64,000 nt of DNA, taken from positions 145,588 to 209,587 of the forward strand of contig NZ_JAGFNU010000007.1 in NCBI RefSeq assembly GCF_018457175.1. Direction: 5' to 3'. This document shows, in pieces, positions 57,287 through 64,000 of the stretch. Every line of letters begins with the position of its first letter. Positions within the stretch are counted from its first letter, which is position 1. Under the pieces are notes generated by a model. It saw only the letters and a list, made by a program, of their open reading frames with translations. It ran no database searches and was not told the DNA's origin. Source of the DNA: Pseudohalocynthiibacter aestuariivivens. Its GTDB lineage: Bacteria; Pseudomonadota; Alphaproteobacteria; Rhodobacterales; Rhodobacteraceae. Made by a program: the position numbers and the translations under genes.

Positions 57287-57955
57287 TCAGCTTGGTGGGT
57301 GTTGCCGCAGCGCGGTAACCGTGCTTGCAGGAACGCTCGCGCCGCTTTCGAGGATCAGAACGGTTTCACCGTTTTCGATCCGTGCTTCGGATACTGACGA
57401 AAAGGTTTCGGCCTGTTGTGTTTGCAGCAGTTCGCCGCCAGAAAAATGCTCAACTTCAAAGTTGTAGATTCCGAACGGAAATGGTGAACCATCGTCGCGG
57501 ACCCCCGCCCATTCGACGGTGCTCTGGTCAGCAGGAATTTCGATTCGTTGGATCTCTGACTGATCTGCAGCTTTGACAACAAGAAATGCCTGATCTGCCA
57601 GAGCATCAGGGGTAAATGCAATTTCGACCGGGCTTCCGTCAAAAGAAGCGGGCGCAGCGGCACGCGCTTCCATCCCGATCCAATCTGCAAGCTGTGCGAT
57701 TCCAAGTACGCCAGACTGGGAGCCAAGGTTTTGCAAAAGCTCATTCGTGCGCACTTGTTGTTCAACACCAGAAAAAGTCGCGAGCTGGACGGCAAAATCC
57801 GCAGACTGAATAGGGTTTTGCGGATCCTGGTTTTGCAGTTGGGTCGTCAACATTTTTAGAAAAGTTTCAAAATCAGAATTGATCACCGTAGCGGGCGGTG
57901 TTTGCGGATTGGCCGCTGAAGTAACCGCAGGGTTTGCAGATTGAGGGATTTCCAT
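57287..57955 (-). CDS. flgD: flagellar hook cap protein FlgD
   Basis: This 222-residue FlgD is the scaffold that lets hook subunits assemble. The N-terminal 'NSDFETFLKMLTTQLQNQDP' and 'DFAVQLATFSGVEQQVRTNE' match FlgD, followed by an Ig-like FLG domain ('EIAFTPDALADQAFLVVK', 'GVRDDGSPFPFGIYNFEVE'). It is translated after fliK (10-base gap) in the leftward flagellar operon. Confidence 0.94.
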   Translation of the reverse strand: MEIPQSANPAVTSAANPQTPPATVINSDFETFLKMLTTQLQNQDPQNPIQSADFAVQLATFSGVEQQVRTNELLQNLGSQSGVLGIAQLADWIGMEARAAAPASFDGSPVEIAFTPDALADQAFLVVKAADQSEIQRIEIPADQSTVEWAGVRDDGSPFPFGIYNFEVEHFSGGELLQTQQAETFSSVSEARIENGETVLILESGASVPASTVTALRQHPPS

Positions 57956-57965
57956 TTGCGTCCTT

Positions 57966-59384
57966 TCAAAGCCGTAAATCGAGCTCTTCCGCCCGATCTA
58001 ATGTTAGCTTCAAGTGGTTTCTGCTTGCTGTGGCCGTATCAGTTTGCGCTGAGCCGGTAGATGACGCTTCCTGCTCGGGAACATCTTCCGAATTCTGATG
58101 ACTTTGACCAAAGTTAAAGGTGACGTCAGAGAAGCCGATATCGCCGAATTCTTGAGTCAGAAATTCGATATGCCTCCGCATAAGCTCCAGCGTTTCTGAG
58201 CGTTCAGCATTGAGCGTTACCATTACGCCTGACTCGGAAGTCATAACTGTAAGCTGAACCAGACCAAGCTCTTCAGGCGACAAGTTTAGTTCAACGGGTT
58301 GATCTTGCTGAATCTTCGCAACATTCGCCAATTGCTGTGCAATATTCCGGCCAATTTCAGTGCGCGTCGGTCCTGGTTCCGGTCGAGAAACCATACTGTT
58401 CGGATCGACCGTCAATTTGGCTTCAACATTCACATTATGCGCGTTTGATGTCGTCTCTTCCAGCGAGATATTGAAAAGCGTTGAGTCACCTCCCGTTATT
58501 TCGGAAGTGATTGTTGCGTCGGCTGATTGCAAAGAATTTAACGTCGTAACGAGGTTCTGACGCTGAATGTTGCTAACCTCCTCAGCCTGTATCAAAGACA
58601 GGGCGGGAGGGTTGAAGGCATCAATTTCAGACCGACGGGCCGCAGAAGCAAATCCAATAATGGGTGGACGCTTTCCGTAAATTTCTTCTGCCATTTCTCC
58701 GCCCGCTGTTGGGTTGTGTGCTTCCCTGACGCGAGAAGCCTTTGTTCTAGAAGTATCAGTTTCTAGTTGATCTGGCCTTATTAGAGACTGATTATCATTA
58801 GAAGAAACAGCCAGAGCCGATTGAGAGTTTTCTACATTCTCAAGCTGAACAAACGTTGTTGCCGCCTGTTGAGATGATGGCACGCGCAGCTGGACCTCAG
58901 GCGAAGACGCGTGTTTAAGAAGCGTGTCGAGATCAGAATTTATGGTGCCTAAAGTACTGTTTTTTGCTGCAGGTAAGTTCTCTGGCTTTGTCGTGCGTGC
59001 GATGCTGGGTGATTGTGAACTCGAGGAGATATCTTTGATATCATTGATAGCTGGCAAAGAGTCTAAGACTACTTTTTCGGTATTCAACTCGCTCTGTGCA
59101 TCAGTTTTTGCGATTGCATCCTCAAATAGAAGGGCCTCAAAAACCTCTCCCCCCGTATCGAGAAAATCTGAGCGGGGGTTTTGCGGGTTACCAATTGCGG
59201 AATACGGCAATCCAAATTCCCCCCCGAACCCTGGAGCATCAGGCTCGTGGCGCAGTGACACCATCATCTGATCAAAATCCGGCCCCGTGTGATCAGTTTG
59301 ATCTGCCCTCACGATTGGATCGTCGCGTACCGCGCCATCTGTTTGCAACCGTAGTTGTGCGTCAGTTTGTTGTTGAATCTGCAT
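57966..59384 (-). CDS. fliK: flagellar hook-length control protein FliK
   Basis: This 472-residue protein has a low-complexity, Ser/Thr/Gln-rich N-terminal ruler part and a C-terminal Flg_hook domain: 'QDQPVELNLSPEELGLVQLT', 'SGVMVTLNAERSETLELMRR' and 'IEFLTQEFGDIGFSDVTFNF'. FliK measures the hook and switches export to filament proteins. The long N-terminus is poorly conserved, as usual. It precedes flgD. Confidence 0.9.
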   Translation of the reverse strand: MQIQQQTDAQLRLQTDGAVRDDPIVRADQTDHTGPDFDQMMVSLRHEPDAPGFGGEFGLPYSAIGNPQNPRSDFLDTGGEVFEALLFEDAIAKTDAQSELNTEKVVLDSLPAINDIKDISSSSQSPSIARTTKPENLPAAKNSTLGTINSDLDTLLKHASSPEVQLRVPSSQQAATTFVQLENVENSQSALAVSSNDNQSLIRPDQLETDTSRTKASRVREAHNPTAGGEMAEEIYGKRPPIIGFASAARRSEIDAFNPPALSLIQAEEVSNIQRQNLVTTLNSLQSADATITSEITGGDSTLFNISLEETTSNAHNVNVEAKLTVDPNSMVSRPEPGPTRTEIGRNIAQQLANVAKIQQDQPVELNLSPEELGLVQLTVMTSESGVMVTLNAERSETLELMRRHIEFLTQEFGDIGFSDVTFNFGQSHQNSEDVPEQEASSTGSAQTDTATASRNHLKLTLDRAEELDLRL

Positions 59385-59497
59385 GACCGCCTTGGAGTTC
59401 TTCCGCGCTAGATACCTTTCTGTTTGATTCTGGTTACTGGTTCTTTACCCAAACCCGCCAAAGTCACGAAAAGTGTTTTCAATTGAAAGGAAACGAC

Positions 59498-59785
59498 GTG
59501 AATGAAATAGCAGCCTTTCAGCCAAACAATGCATCAACTGCGGAGTTGAGTAGTAAAGACCAAAAGCTGCGCCATGCTGCGGAACAGTTAGAAGCGAACT
59601 TTCTTGCGGAAATGCTCAAGGCCGCAGGGCTTGGTAAATCTCGAGAGAGTTTTGGGGGCGGTATCGGGGAAGAGCAGTTCAGCTCTTTTTTGCGGCAATC
59701 GCAGGCTGAGGCTTTGGTTGATCGTGGCGGTATTGGGCTTGCACAGAGCCTGTTTGAGGCCTTGAAGGATCGTCAGGATGGTTGA
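59498..59785 (+). CDS. flgJ: flagellar rod-binding protein (FlgJ N-terminal-like)
   Basis: This 95-residue protein from a GTG at 59498, with an AAAGGA ribosome site, corresponds to the rod-binding N-terminus of FlgJ and lacks the muramidase domain. 'AAEQLEANFLAEMLKAAGLG' and 'FSSFLRQSQAEALVDRGGIG' are the family phrases. Alphaproteobacteria commonly have such short versions. It overlaps the next gene by 8 bases. Confidence 0.85.
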   Translation: MNEIAAFQPNNASTAELSSKDQKLRHAAEQLEANFLAEMLKAAGLGKSRESFGGGIGEEQFSSFLRQSQAEALVDRGGIGLAQSLFEALKDRQDG

Positions 59786-60137
59786 AGTGATTCAGAACCG
59801 AGAGCTGCTTTCTTTGGAAAAACTTCTGGACGAAGAAAGAAAGAAAATTCTTCTTGGGGACGTTGTTAACGTTTCGCGTCTGGCCAGTCAAAAAGAAGCA
59901 TTGCTATCGCGGCTTGGTATGTCGGCGGAGGACGCGGGGCAGCTAAGTCAGCTACGGGCAAAGGCGGACCGCAACAGAGAATTGCTGGAAGCAGCGATTC
60001 GTGGAATCCGGAATGTCACGCAAAGGCTCGAGTTTCTGCGCCGCGGTCAGAGGCCGCTCCTTACGACCTATGATCAATCGGGCCAAAGTCAAAATCTAGG
60101 TGGACCCGCCGCTACGTCTTTAGAAAAAAAGGCCTGA
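59778..60137 (+). CDS. flgN: flagellar export chaperone FlgN-like
   Basis: This 119-residue, mostly helical protein has a coiled-coil centre: 'LEKLLDEERKKILLGDVVNV', 'LRAKADRNRELLEAAIRGIR' and 'TTYDQSGQSQNLGG'. The spacing of the helices and the 'NRELLEAAIRGIRNV' phrase resemble FlgN, the chaperone for hook-junction proteins. It overlaps the rod-binding gene; flagellin follows after 223 bases. The name is by similarity and context only. Confidence 0.7.
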   Translation: MVEVIQNRELLSLEKLLDEERKKILLGDVVNVSRLASQKEALLSRLGMSAEDAGQLSQLRAKADRNRELLEAAIRGIRNVTQRLEFLRRGQRPLLTTYDQSGQSQNLGGPAATSLEKKA

Positions 60138-60360
60138 GCGCTGGCCTTTAAGATTTGACTTAATTGCTTTGTGCACGGCGTCCTCAGCTTAGGTATCTCT
60201 TAGCTTTTTTGCCCAAGATTGGTTTTGCATTCCAGAAGGGGCTGCATGGCGTCGGGCAAGCCCGATGTTGCGCAAACGTCAGAAAGACATCAGATCCCGC
60301 CACAGAACAGCGGGGCACGTAATTTGGTGCAAAAGCACTGATTTAATTAAGGAAATGACC

Positions 60361-61830
60361 ATGTCTAGTCTACTGACAAATACCAGCGCAATGGTTGCGC
60401 TGCAAACGCTGAAAACAATCAACACTGATCTTGGGAAAACACAAAGTGAAATTTCGACGGGGAAATCTGTTGCTACATCTAAGGACAATTCTGCCATCTT
60501 CGCGATCTCCAAAGTGATGGAATCGGACGTTGCGGGCTTTAAGGCAATTTCTGACAGTCTTTCATTGGGAGAGTCTGCAGTATCTCTCGCAAGGCAGGCA
60601 ACAGAAACTGTCACCGATCTTTTAACCGATATTAAAGGGAAGGTTGTTGCCTCGCAGGCTGAAAATGTCGACCGGTCAAAAATCCAGACCGATATTTCCG
60701 CGCTGCGTGACCAGATCACCTCGATTGTCGGGGCAGCACAATTCAACGGTATGAACTTGCTGCAGGGTACCGAAGATGTGAATATTTTGTCATCGCTTGA
60801 CCGGAGCAGTGATGGGTCCGTGAACGCGAGCAACATTACAGTAAACCGCCAGGATCTATCAAGCGGTGCAGGGTCTTACGGAACTGGAACCAGCCTAACG
60901 CCAAACGCGACGTCAAGTTCCGCAACCATTTCCGCAACCGGTAATACCTCGGATTTGACAATCGCTGCCGCCGCAGATGTCAGTGGTGACACCTTCGACA
61001 TTACAATCGCCGGAACTTCGGTTTCCGTGACTGGCCTCACGGGCGACCAGGACGCAGCCGCAACAGCAATTTCTGCGGCTATCAACGCACTTGGCCTTGA
61101 AGGTATCAGCGCATCATCAGTTACCGACACCGTGACGATTTCTTCTGCCAGAGCCTTTGAGGACGTTGGCGTAGCCGCCACATCGGGTGGTACTGGTATA
61201 ACAGTTTCCGCCGCTACAATTGGGGAACGCGCTGAAAATGTTACCTTCTCCACCTCTGCGAATGTTAATGAAGGCGATGGTTACAAAGTAACTGTTGGCA
61301 CAGATGAGTTTACCTATGTTGCGGGTAAGGGTGAAAACTTTGAAGATGTTGCAAACGGCCTGAAAACAGCAATTGATGCTGGCGGTCTTGCCGGGATTAC
61401 GACCAGGGTTGCAATTGGTTCCTCTGGCGAGGCTATTCTGAAAGTAGACAACTCCGGGGCGGATGTTGCGTTGGCCTCGGCTGGTGCTGCTGGTGGTGAC
61501 GCGTCCGGTGGCTTGTTTGGCCTGGATGGTATTGATGTAACAACTAATCAGGGTGCAGATGCTGCTCTTGCCAATATCGAAGTTCTGATCGAAAGCTCAA
61601 TCGACGCGGCTGCTTCTTTTGGGTCGTCACAAAGCAGGATTGAGACGCAAAACAGCTTTGTTTCCAAACTTACTGATTCATTGAAGGCAGGGATCGGTTC
61701 ATTGGTTGACGCAAATATGGAGGAAACCTCTGCAAGGCTACAGGCGCTACAGGTGCAGCAACAGCTTGGCGTTCAGGCGCTTTCTATAGCAAACCAGGCA
61801 CCACAATCGCTCTTGTCACTGTTCAGATAA
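60361..61830 (+). CDS. fliC: flagellin
   Basis: This is a 489-residue flagellin. The conserved N-terminal D0/D1 helices ('SSLLTNTSAMVALQTLKTIN', 'SISTGKSVATSKDNSAIFAI'-like region) and C-terminal D0/D1 ('QNSFVSKLTDSLKAGIGSLV', 'LQVQQQLGVQALSIANQAPQ') flank a central Ala/Thr/Ser/Gly-rich variable region with two IN-type repeats ('EGISASSVTDTVTISS', 'AGITTRVAIGSSGEAILKVD'). The ATG at 60361 has AAGGA 8 bases upstream and is preferred to a nearby ATG at 60355. FlaF and FlbT follow. Confidence 0.96.
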   Translation: MSSLLTNTSAMVALQTLKTINTDLGKTQSEISTGKSVATSKDNSAIFAISKVMESDVAGFKAISDSLSLGESAVSLARQATETVTDLLTDIKGKVVASQAENVDRSKIQTDISALRDQITSIVGAAQFNGMNLLQGTEDVNILSSLDRSSDGSVNASNITVNRQDLSSGAGSYGTGTSLTPNATSSSATISATGNTSDLTIAAAADVSGDTFDITIAGTSVSVTGLTGDQDAAATAISAAINALGLEGISASSVTDTVTISSARAFEDVGVAATSGGTGITVSAATIGERAENVTFSTSANVNEGDGYKVTVGTDEFTYVAGKGENFEDVANGLKTAIDAGGLAGITTRVAIGSSGEAILKVDNSGADVALASAGAAGGDASGGLFGLDGIDVTTNQGADAALANIEVLIESSIDAAASFGSSQSRIETQNSFVSKLTDSLKAGIGSLVDANMEETSARLQALQVQQQLGVQALSIANQAPQSLLSLFR

Positions 61831-61838
61831 CCCTTTCG

Positions 61839-61861
61839 CGGGGTGCCTTTCTGGCGCCCCG
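61839..61861 (+). terminator. stem-loop between fliC and flaF
   Basis: A 9-base-pair stem with one wobble (CGGGGTGCC / GGCGCCCCG, loop TTTCT) begins 9 bases after the flagellin stop. The T tract after it is weak (TCATTCG), so it may be a processing or attenuation site rather than a full terminator. It separates a highly expressed flagellin gene from its regulators. Confidence 0.55.
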
Positions 61862-61915
61862 TCATTCGCGCTGAAAATCGCGATTTGAATGCCTCAGTCA
61901 TTGAAAGGATATGAC

Positions 61916-62293
61916 GTGAACGCCTACACCATGGCCAAAACGGCCTATTCCGCTTCTGCAACACCGGTTCGCACACCCAGAAGCACCGAGTACCAAACCT
62001 TTGCGCGGGTCACACAGAAACTAACCCAGGCAGACGGGAAAACTGGCGCTGAATTTTTGGATTTGGTACGCGCAATTCATGAAAACCGCCAGCTTTGGAC
62101 GCTTCTTGCTACAGATGTTGCGGGTGATGGAAACGCATTACCACAGCAGTTGCGGGCGCAATTGTTTTACCTTGCTGAATTCACAGCGGAGCACAGCCGC
62201 AAAGTCCTGAAAAACGAAGCCAGTGTTGAGGCACTGGTCGATATTAATACCGCGATTATGCGCGGCCTTCGCACACGGACGGATTTAGCATGA
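61916..62293 (+). CDS. flaF: flagellar biosynthesis regulator FlaF
   Basis: FlaF promotes flagellin translation or secretion in alphaproteobacteria. The GTG at 61916, with GAAAGGAT upstream, gives 125 residues. 'TEYQTFARVTQKLTQADGKT', 'LVRAIHENRQLWTLLATDVA' and 'LAEFTAEHSRKVLKNEASVE' match FlaF. It overlaps flbT by four bases. Confidence 0.93.
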   Translation: MNAYTMAKTAYSASATPVRTPRSTEYQTFARVTQKLTQADGKTGAEFLDLVRAIHENRQLWTLLATDVAGDGNALPQQLRAQLFYLAEFTAEHSRKVLKNEASVEALVDINTAIMRGLRTRTDLA

Positions 62294-62694
62294 GCGGCCT
62301 TGTTCTGAAGCTAGGACCAAAGGAACGGGTCCTGATCAACGGTGCCGTGATTGAAAATGGTGACCGCAGGTCGCGCCTGTCTATCGTGACACCAAACGCG
62401 AATATCCTGCGGCTGCGTGATGCCATTCACCCGGAAGACGTGAACACCCCGGTACGCCGCGTATGTTACATAGCGCAACTTGTTCTTTCCGGTGACGCAA
62501 AGAAAGAGGAGGCGCGCATGCAACTTTTGCGTGGCATCGAACAGCTCAGCCAGATTTTAAGAGACGCGGATAGCAAAAGACATCTGGATGCTGCAAGTCA
62601 GTCCGTTATTCATGACCAGTTTTATAAGGCGCTCAAGGCGCTGCGGTCATTGTTGCCGCGTGAAGAACGGCTTATGGCTGCGAGGCAGTCATGA
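62290..62694 (+). CDS. flbT: flagellar biosynthesis repressor FlbT
   Basis: FlbT is an RNA-binding regulator that destabilises flagellin mRNA in Caulobacter. The 134-residue protein has the family start 'SGLVLKLGPKERVLINGAVI' and 'NILRLRDAIHPEDVNTPVRR', then helical 'EARMQLLRGIEQLSQILRDA'. It overlaps both flaF and the DUF1217 gene by four bases. Confidence 0.93.
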   Translation: MSGLVLKLGPKERVLINGAVIENGDRRSRLSIVTPNANILRLRDAIHPEDVNTPVRRVCYIAQLVLSGDAKKEEARMQLLRGIEQLSQILRDADSKRHLDAASQSVIHDQFYKALKALRSLLPREERLMAARQS

Positions 62695-63506
62695 ATTTTC
62701 AACCTGTCCTCCCGCTGTCCGGGTATCCCGGATGGTTGTTTTTAAATCGCACGCTTGAAACACAGCAAACAGCGCATGACAACACGCAGCAGATTAAAAG
62801 AGAAACCGCCTATTTCGAGAAAAACATAGGCCGGATTCAAACCGCCGAGGCGCTCGTCCAAGACCGAACCCTTTTAAAGGTCGCTTTGGGAGCGTTCGGT
62901 CTGGATGACGACATCGGCAACAAATTCTTCATTCGAAAAGTTTTAGAAGATGGCACGTTGGAGCGTAGCGCCCTGTCAAACAGGCTCGCTGACAAAAGAT
63001 ACTTCGAATTTTCCAAAGCATTTGGTTTCGGGGATTTTTCGACTCCGAACACGCAACTAAGCGATTTTGGAGCACGCATTGCGGAGGCCTACAAAGAACG
63101 GCAGTTTGAAGTTGCGGTTGGTGATCAGGACGAAAACATGCGACTGGCGCTTGGCGCACAGCGCGAGTTAGACGCCCTGACCAAACGCGATATTTCCGAC
63201 AATGCAATGTGGTTTACAGTTATGGGCAACGCTCCTTTGCGCAACGTGTTTGAAACTGCACTGGGTCTGCCTTCCAGCTTTGGGTCGCTGGATTTGGACA
63301 AGCAACTTGAGGTTTTTCGTGACAGAGCGGAACGGCAATTTGGTGCGAAAAATATAGCGCAGTTTGCAGACCCCGAAAAACAAGAAGAGCTGGTAAGAAA
63401 TTTTCTGATCCGGGCCGACATTCAGAACCAGAATATTTCAATTCTTGGCGGACAGACCGCGTTGGCTCTGCTTGAAAGCGCAAGCGCTATTCGGCCCTTT
63501 CGATAA
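62691..63506 (+). CDS. DUF1217 flagellar-associated protein
   Basis: This 271-residue protein of the DUF1217 family is typical of alphaproteobacterial flagellar clusters. 'PLSGYPGWLFLNRTLETQQT', 'IKRETAYFEKNIGRIQTAEA', 'GAFGLDDDIGNKFFIRKVLE' and 'WFTVMGNAPLRNVFETALGL' are the family phrases. It is helical, has no signal peptide and is translated after flbT (4-base overlap). Its role in flagellar assembly is inferred from location. Confidence 0.9.
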   Translation: MNFQPVLPLSGYPGWLFLNRTLETQQTAHDNTQQIKRETAYFEKNIGRIQTAEALVQDRTLLKVALGAFGLDDDIGNKFFIRKVLEDGTLERSALSNRLADKRYFEFSKAFGFGDFSTPNTQLSDFGARIAEAYKERQFEVAVGDQDENMRLALGAQRELDALTKRDISDNAMWFTVMGNAPLRNVFETALGLPSSFGSLDLDKQLEVFRDRAERQFGAKNIAQFADPEKQEELVRNFLIRADIQNQNISILGGQTALALLESASAIRPFR

Positions 63507-63583
63507 AGGTTGAACTGGTGTGGTCCCTCCCTCTTAGAATCGCGCAGTTTGCACTAGGCTGCGCCCTTTCCGAATAAACTTTT

Positions 63584-64000
63584 CTACGATGCTGTATCCG
63601 GCACTTGTACGTTCTTTAAAATACCGGAAAGCCGCTCGAAACTGGCTTGTCTATTGTCTGTTTCATCTTCGGAAAGGAATGCATCCAGCGCCGGCCAAAC
63701 TTCGATCGCAGCATCAATCGTCGGGTTGGACCCGGCACTGTACAACCCTGCTTGAATCATCATTTCTGCCCGCTCATATGCCCCCAATAACTGCCGTGTT
63801 TTAGTGATTATGGCGGTTTCATTTTCTGAGGCTGCGTTTGGCAAGCTTCTGGAAACGGATTTTAGTAAATCAATTGCTGGGTATCGCCCTCGTTCCGCGA
63901 TTGTGCGATCCAGAACGACGTGCCCATCCAGAACGCCCCGCAGAATATCGGCAATCGGTTCTTCCATATCTGATCCCGGGACCAATACACTGAACACTGC
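63584..64000 (-). CDS. fliI: flagellar export ATPase FliI, C-terminal part (cut by window edge)
   Basis: This is the last ~138 residues of an F1-ATPase-like protein; the gene continues past the right edge. 'SVLVPGSDMEEPIADILRGV' and 'DGHVVLDRTIAERGRYPAID' followed by 'LLKSVSRSLPN' are the family's arginine-finger and C-terminal region, as in FliI, which powers export of flagellar subunits. It is convergent with the DUF1217 gene. Only the end is seen, so a type III export paralogue cannot be fully excluded, but the flagellar context decides. Confidence 0.9.
   Translation of the reverse strand, partial: AVFSVLVPGSDMEEPIADILRGVLDGHVVLDRTIAERGRYPAIDLLKSVSRSLPNAASENETAIITKTRQLLGAYERAEMMIQAGLYSAGSNPTIDAAIEVWPALDAFLSEDETDNRQASFERLSGILKNVQVPDTAS

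Noticed and set aside
60240..60290. Sigma-54 promoter for flagellin
   Set aside because: GG and GC elements near TGGCGT and TTGCG are about 20 bases apart, not the required spacing; the bases instead form a small palindrome TCGGGC-AA-GCCCGA.

Overview
The window looks like a chromosomal stretch of a marine alphaproteobacterium of the Rhodobacteraceae (Roseobacter group). The evidence is a RegB/SenC/RegA redox regulon set, AddAB instead of RecBCD, the hemD/Mic60-like/HemY-like block, the FlaF/FlbT flagellin regulators, a DddQ-type cupin, and a dnaA-dnaN-recF-gyrB block. Most of it is housekeeping DNA in compact operons with 4-base or 8-base overlaps. I see no prophage, insertion sequence or CRISPR array.

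Layout. 1-4.6 kb: end of an MFS transporter, a lipoprotein hydrolase, hslU and hslV split by an opposite-strand DM13 gene, and trxA. 4.6-12.1 kb: addA, addB, a MurU-like nucleotidyltransferase and tsaE in one overlapping operon. 12.2-15.8 kb: regB, diverging from senC and regA, then a LysR regulator. 15.9-20.9 kb: small genes, a GNAT gene with a probable frameshifted start, an HD hydrolase, ahcY, a BON-LysM protein, DUF2853 and DUF1761. 20.9-27.3 kb: tsaD-gpsA-yciI-EVE, diverging from hemD, the Mic60-like gene and the HemY-like gene. 27.3-32.0 kb: a looser accessory stretch with an orphan membrane protein, tRNA-Thr(CGT), a TPR protein, a rhodanese, a block of strong nested inverted repeats and a GIY-YIG nuclease gene.

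32.1-44.3 kb is the most interesting region. An RpiR-type regulator sits at the head of a leftward operon: Rieske oxygenase, an HCCA-isomerase/DsbA-like protein, a decayed aldehyde dehydrogenase and a carboxymuconolactone decarboxylase-like protein. Diverging from it is a rightward operon of seven tightly packed genes: a dimethylglycine/sarcosine dehydrogenase-like FAD-GcvT protein, an MDR oxidoreductase, a DddQ-like cupin, three tandem mandelate racemase/enolase-superfamily enzymes and a class III aminotransferase. The enzyme mix points to stepwise demethylation and stereochemical processing of a small methylated osmolyte such as a betaine. The exact substrate cannot be read from the sequence, and placing a DddQ-type 'DMSP lyase' inside such a pathway is the main puzzle.

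44.3-53.1 kb: gyrB, a LysE-type exporter, recF, dnaN and dnaA, then rpsT and an enoyl-CoA hydratase. 53.1-57.2 kb: mutM, diverging from ubiE and ubiB, and a small-molecule kinase. 57.2-64 kb: a flagellar block with flgD and fliK leftward; rod-binding protein, FlgN-like protein, flagellin, flaF, flbT and DUF1217 rightward; and the 3' end of fliI leftward at the window edge.
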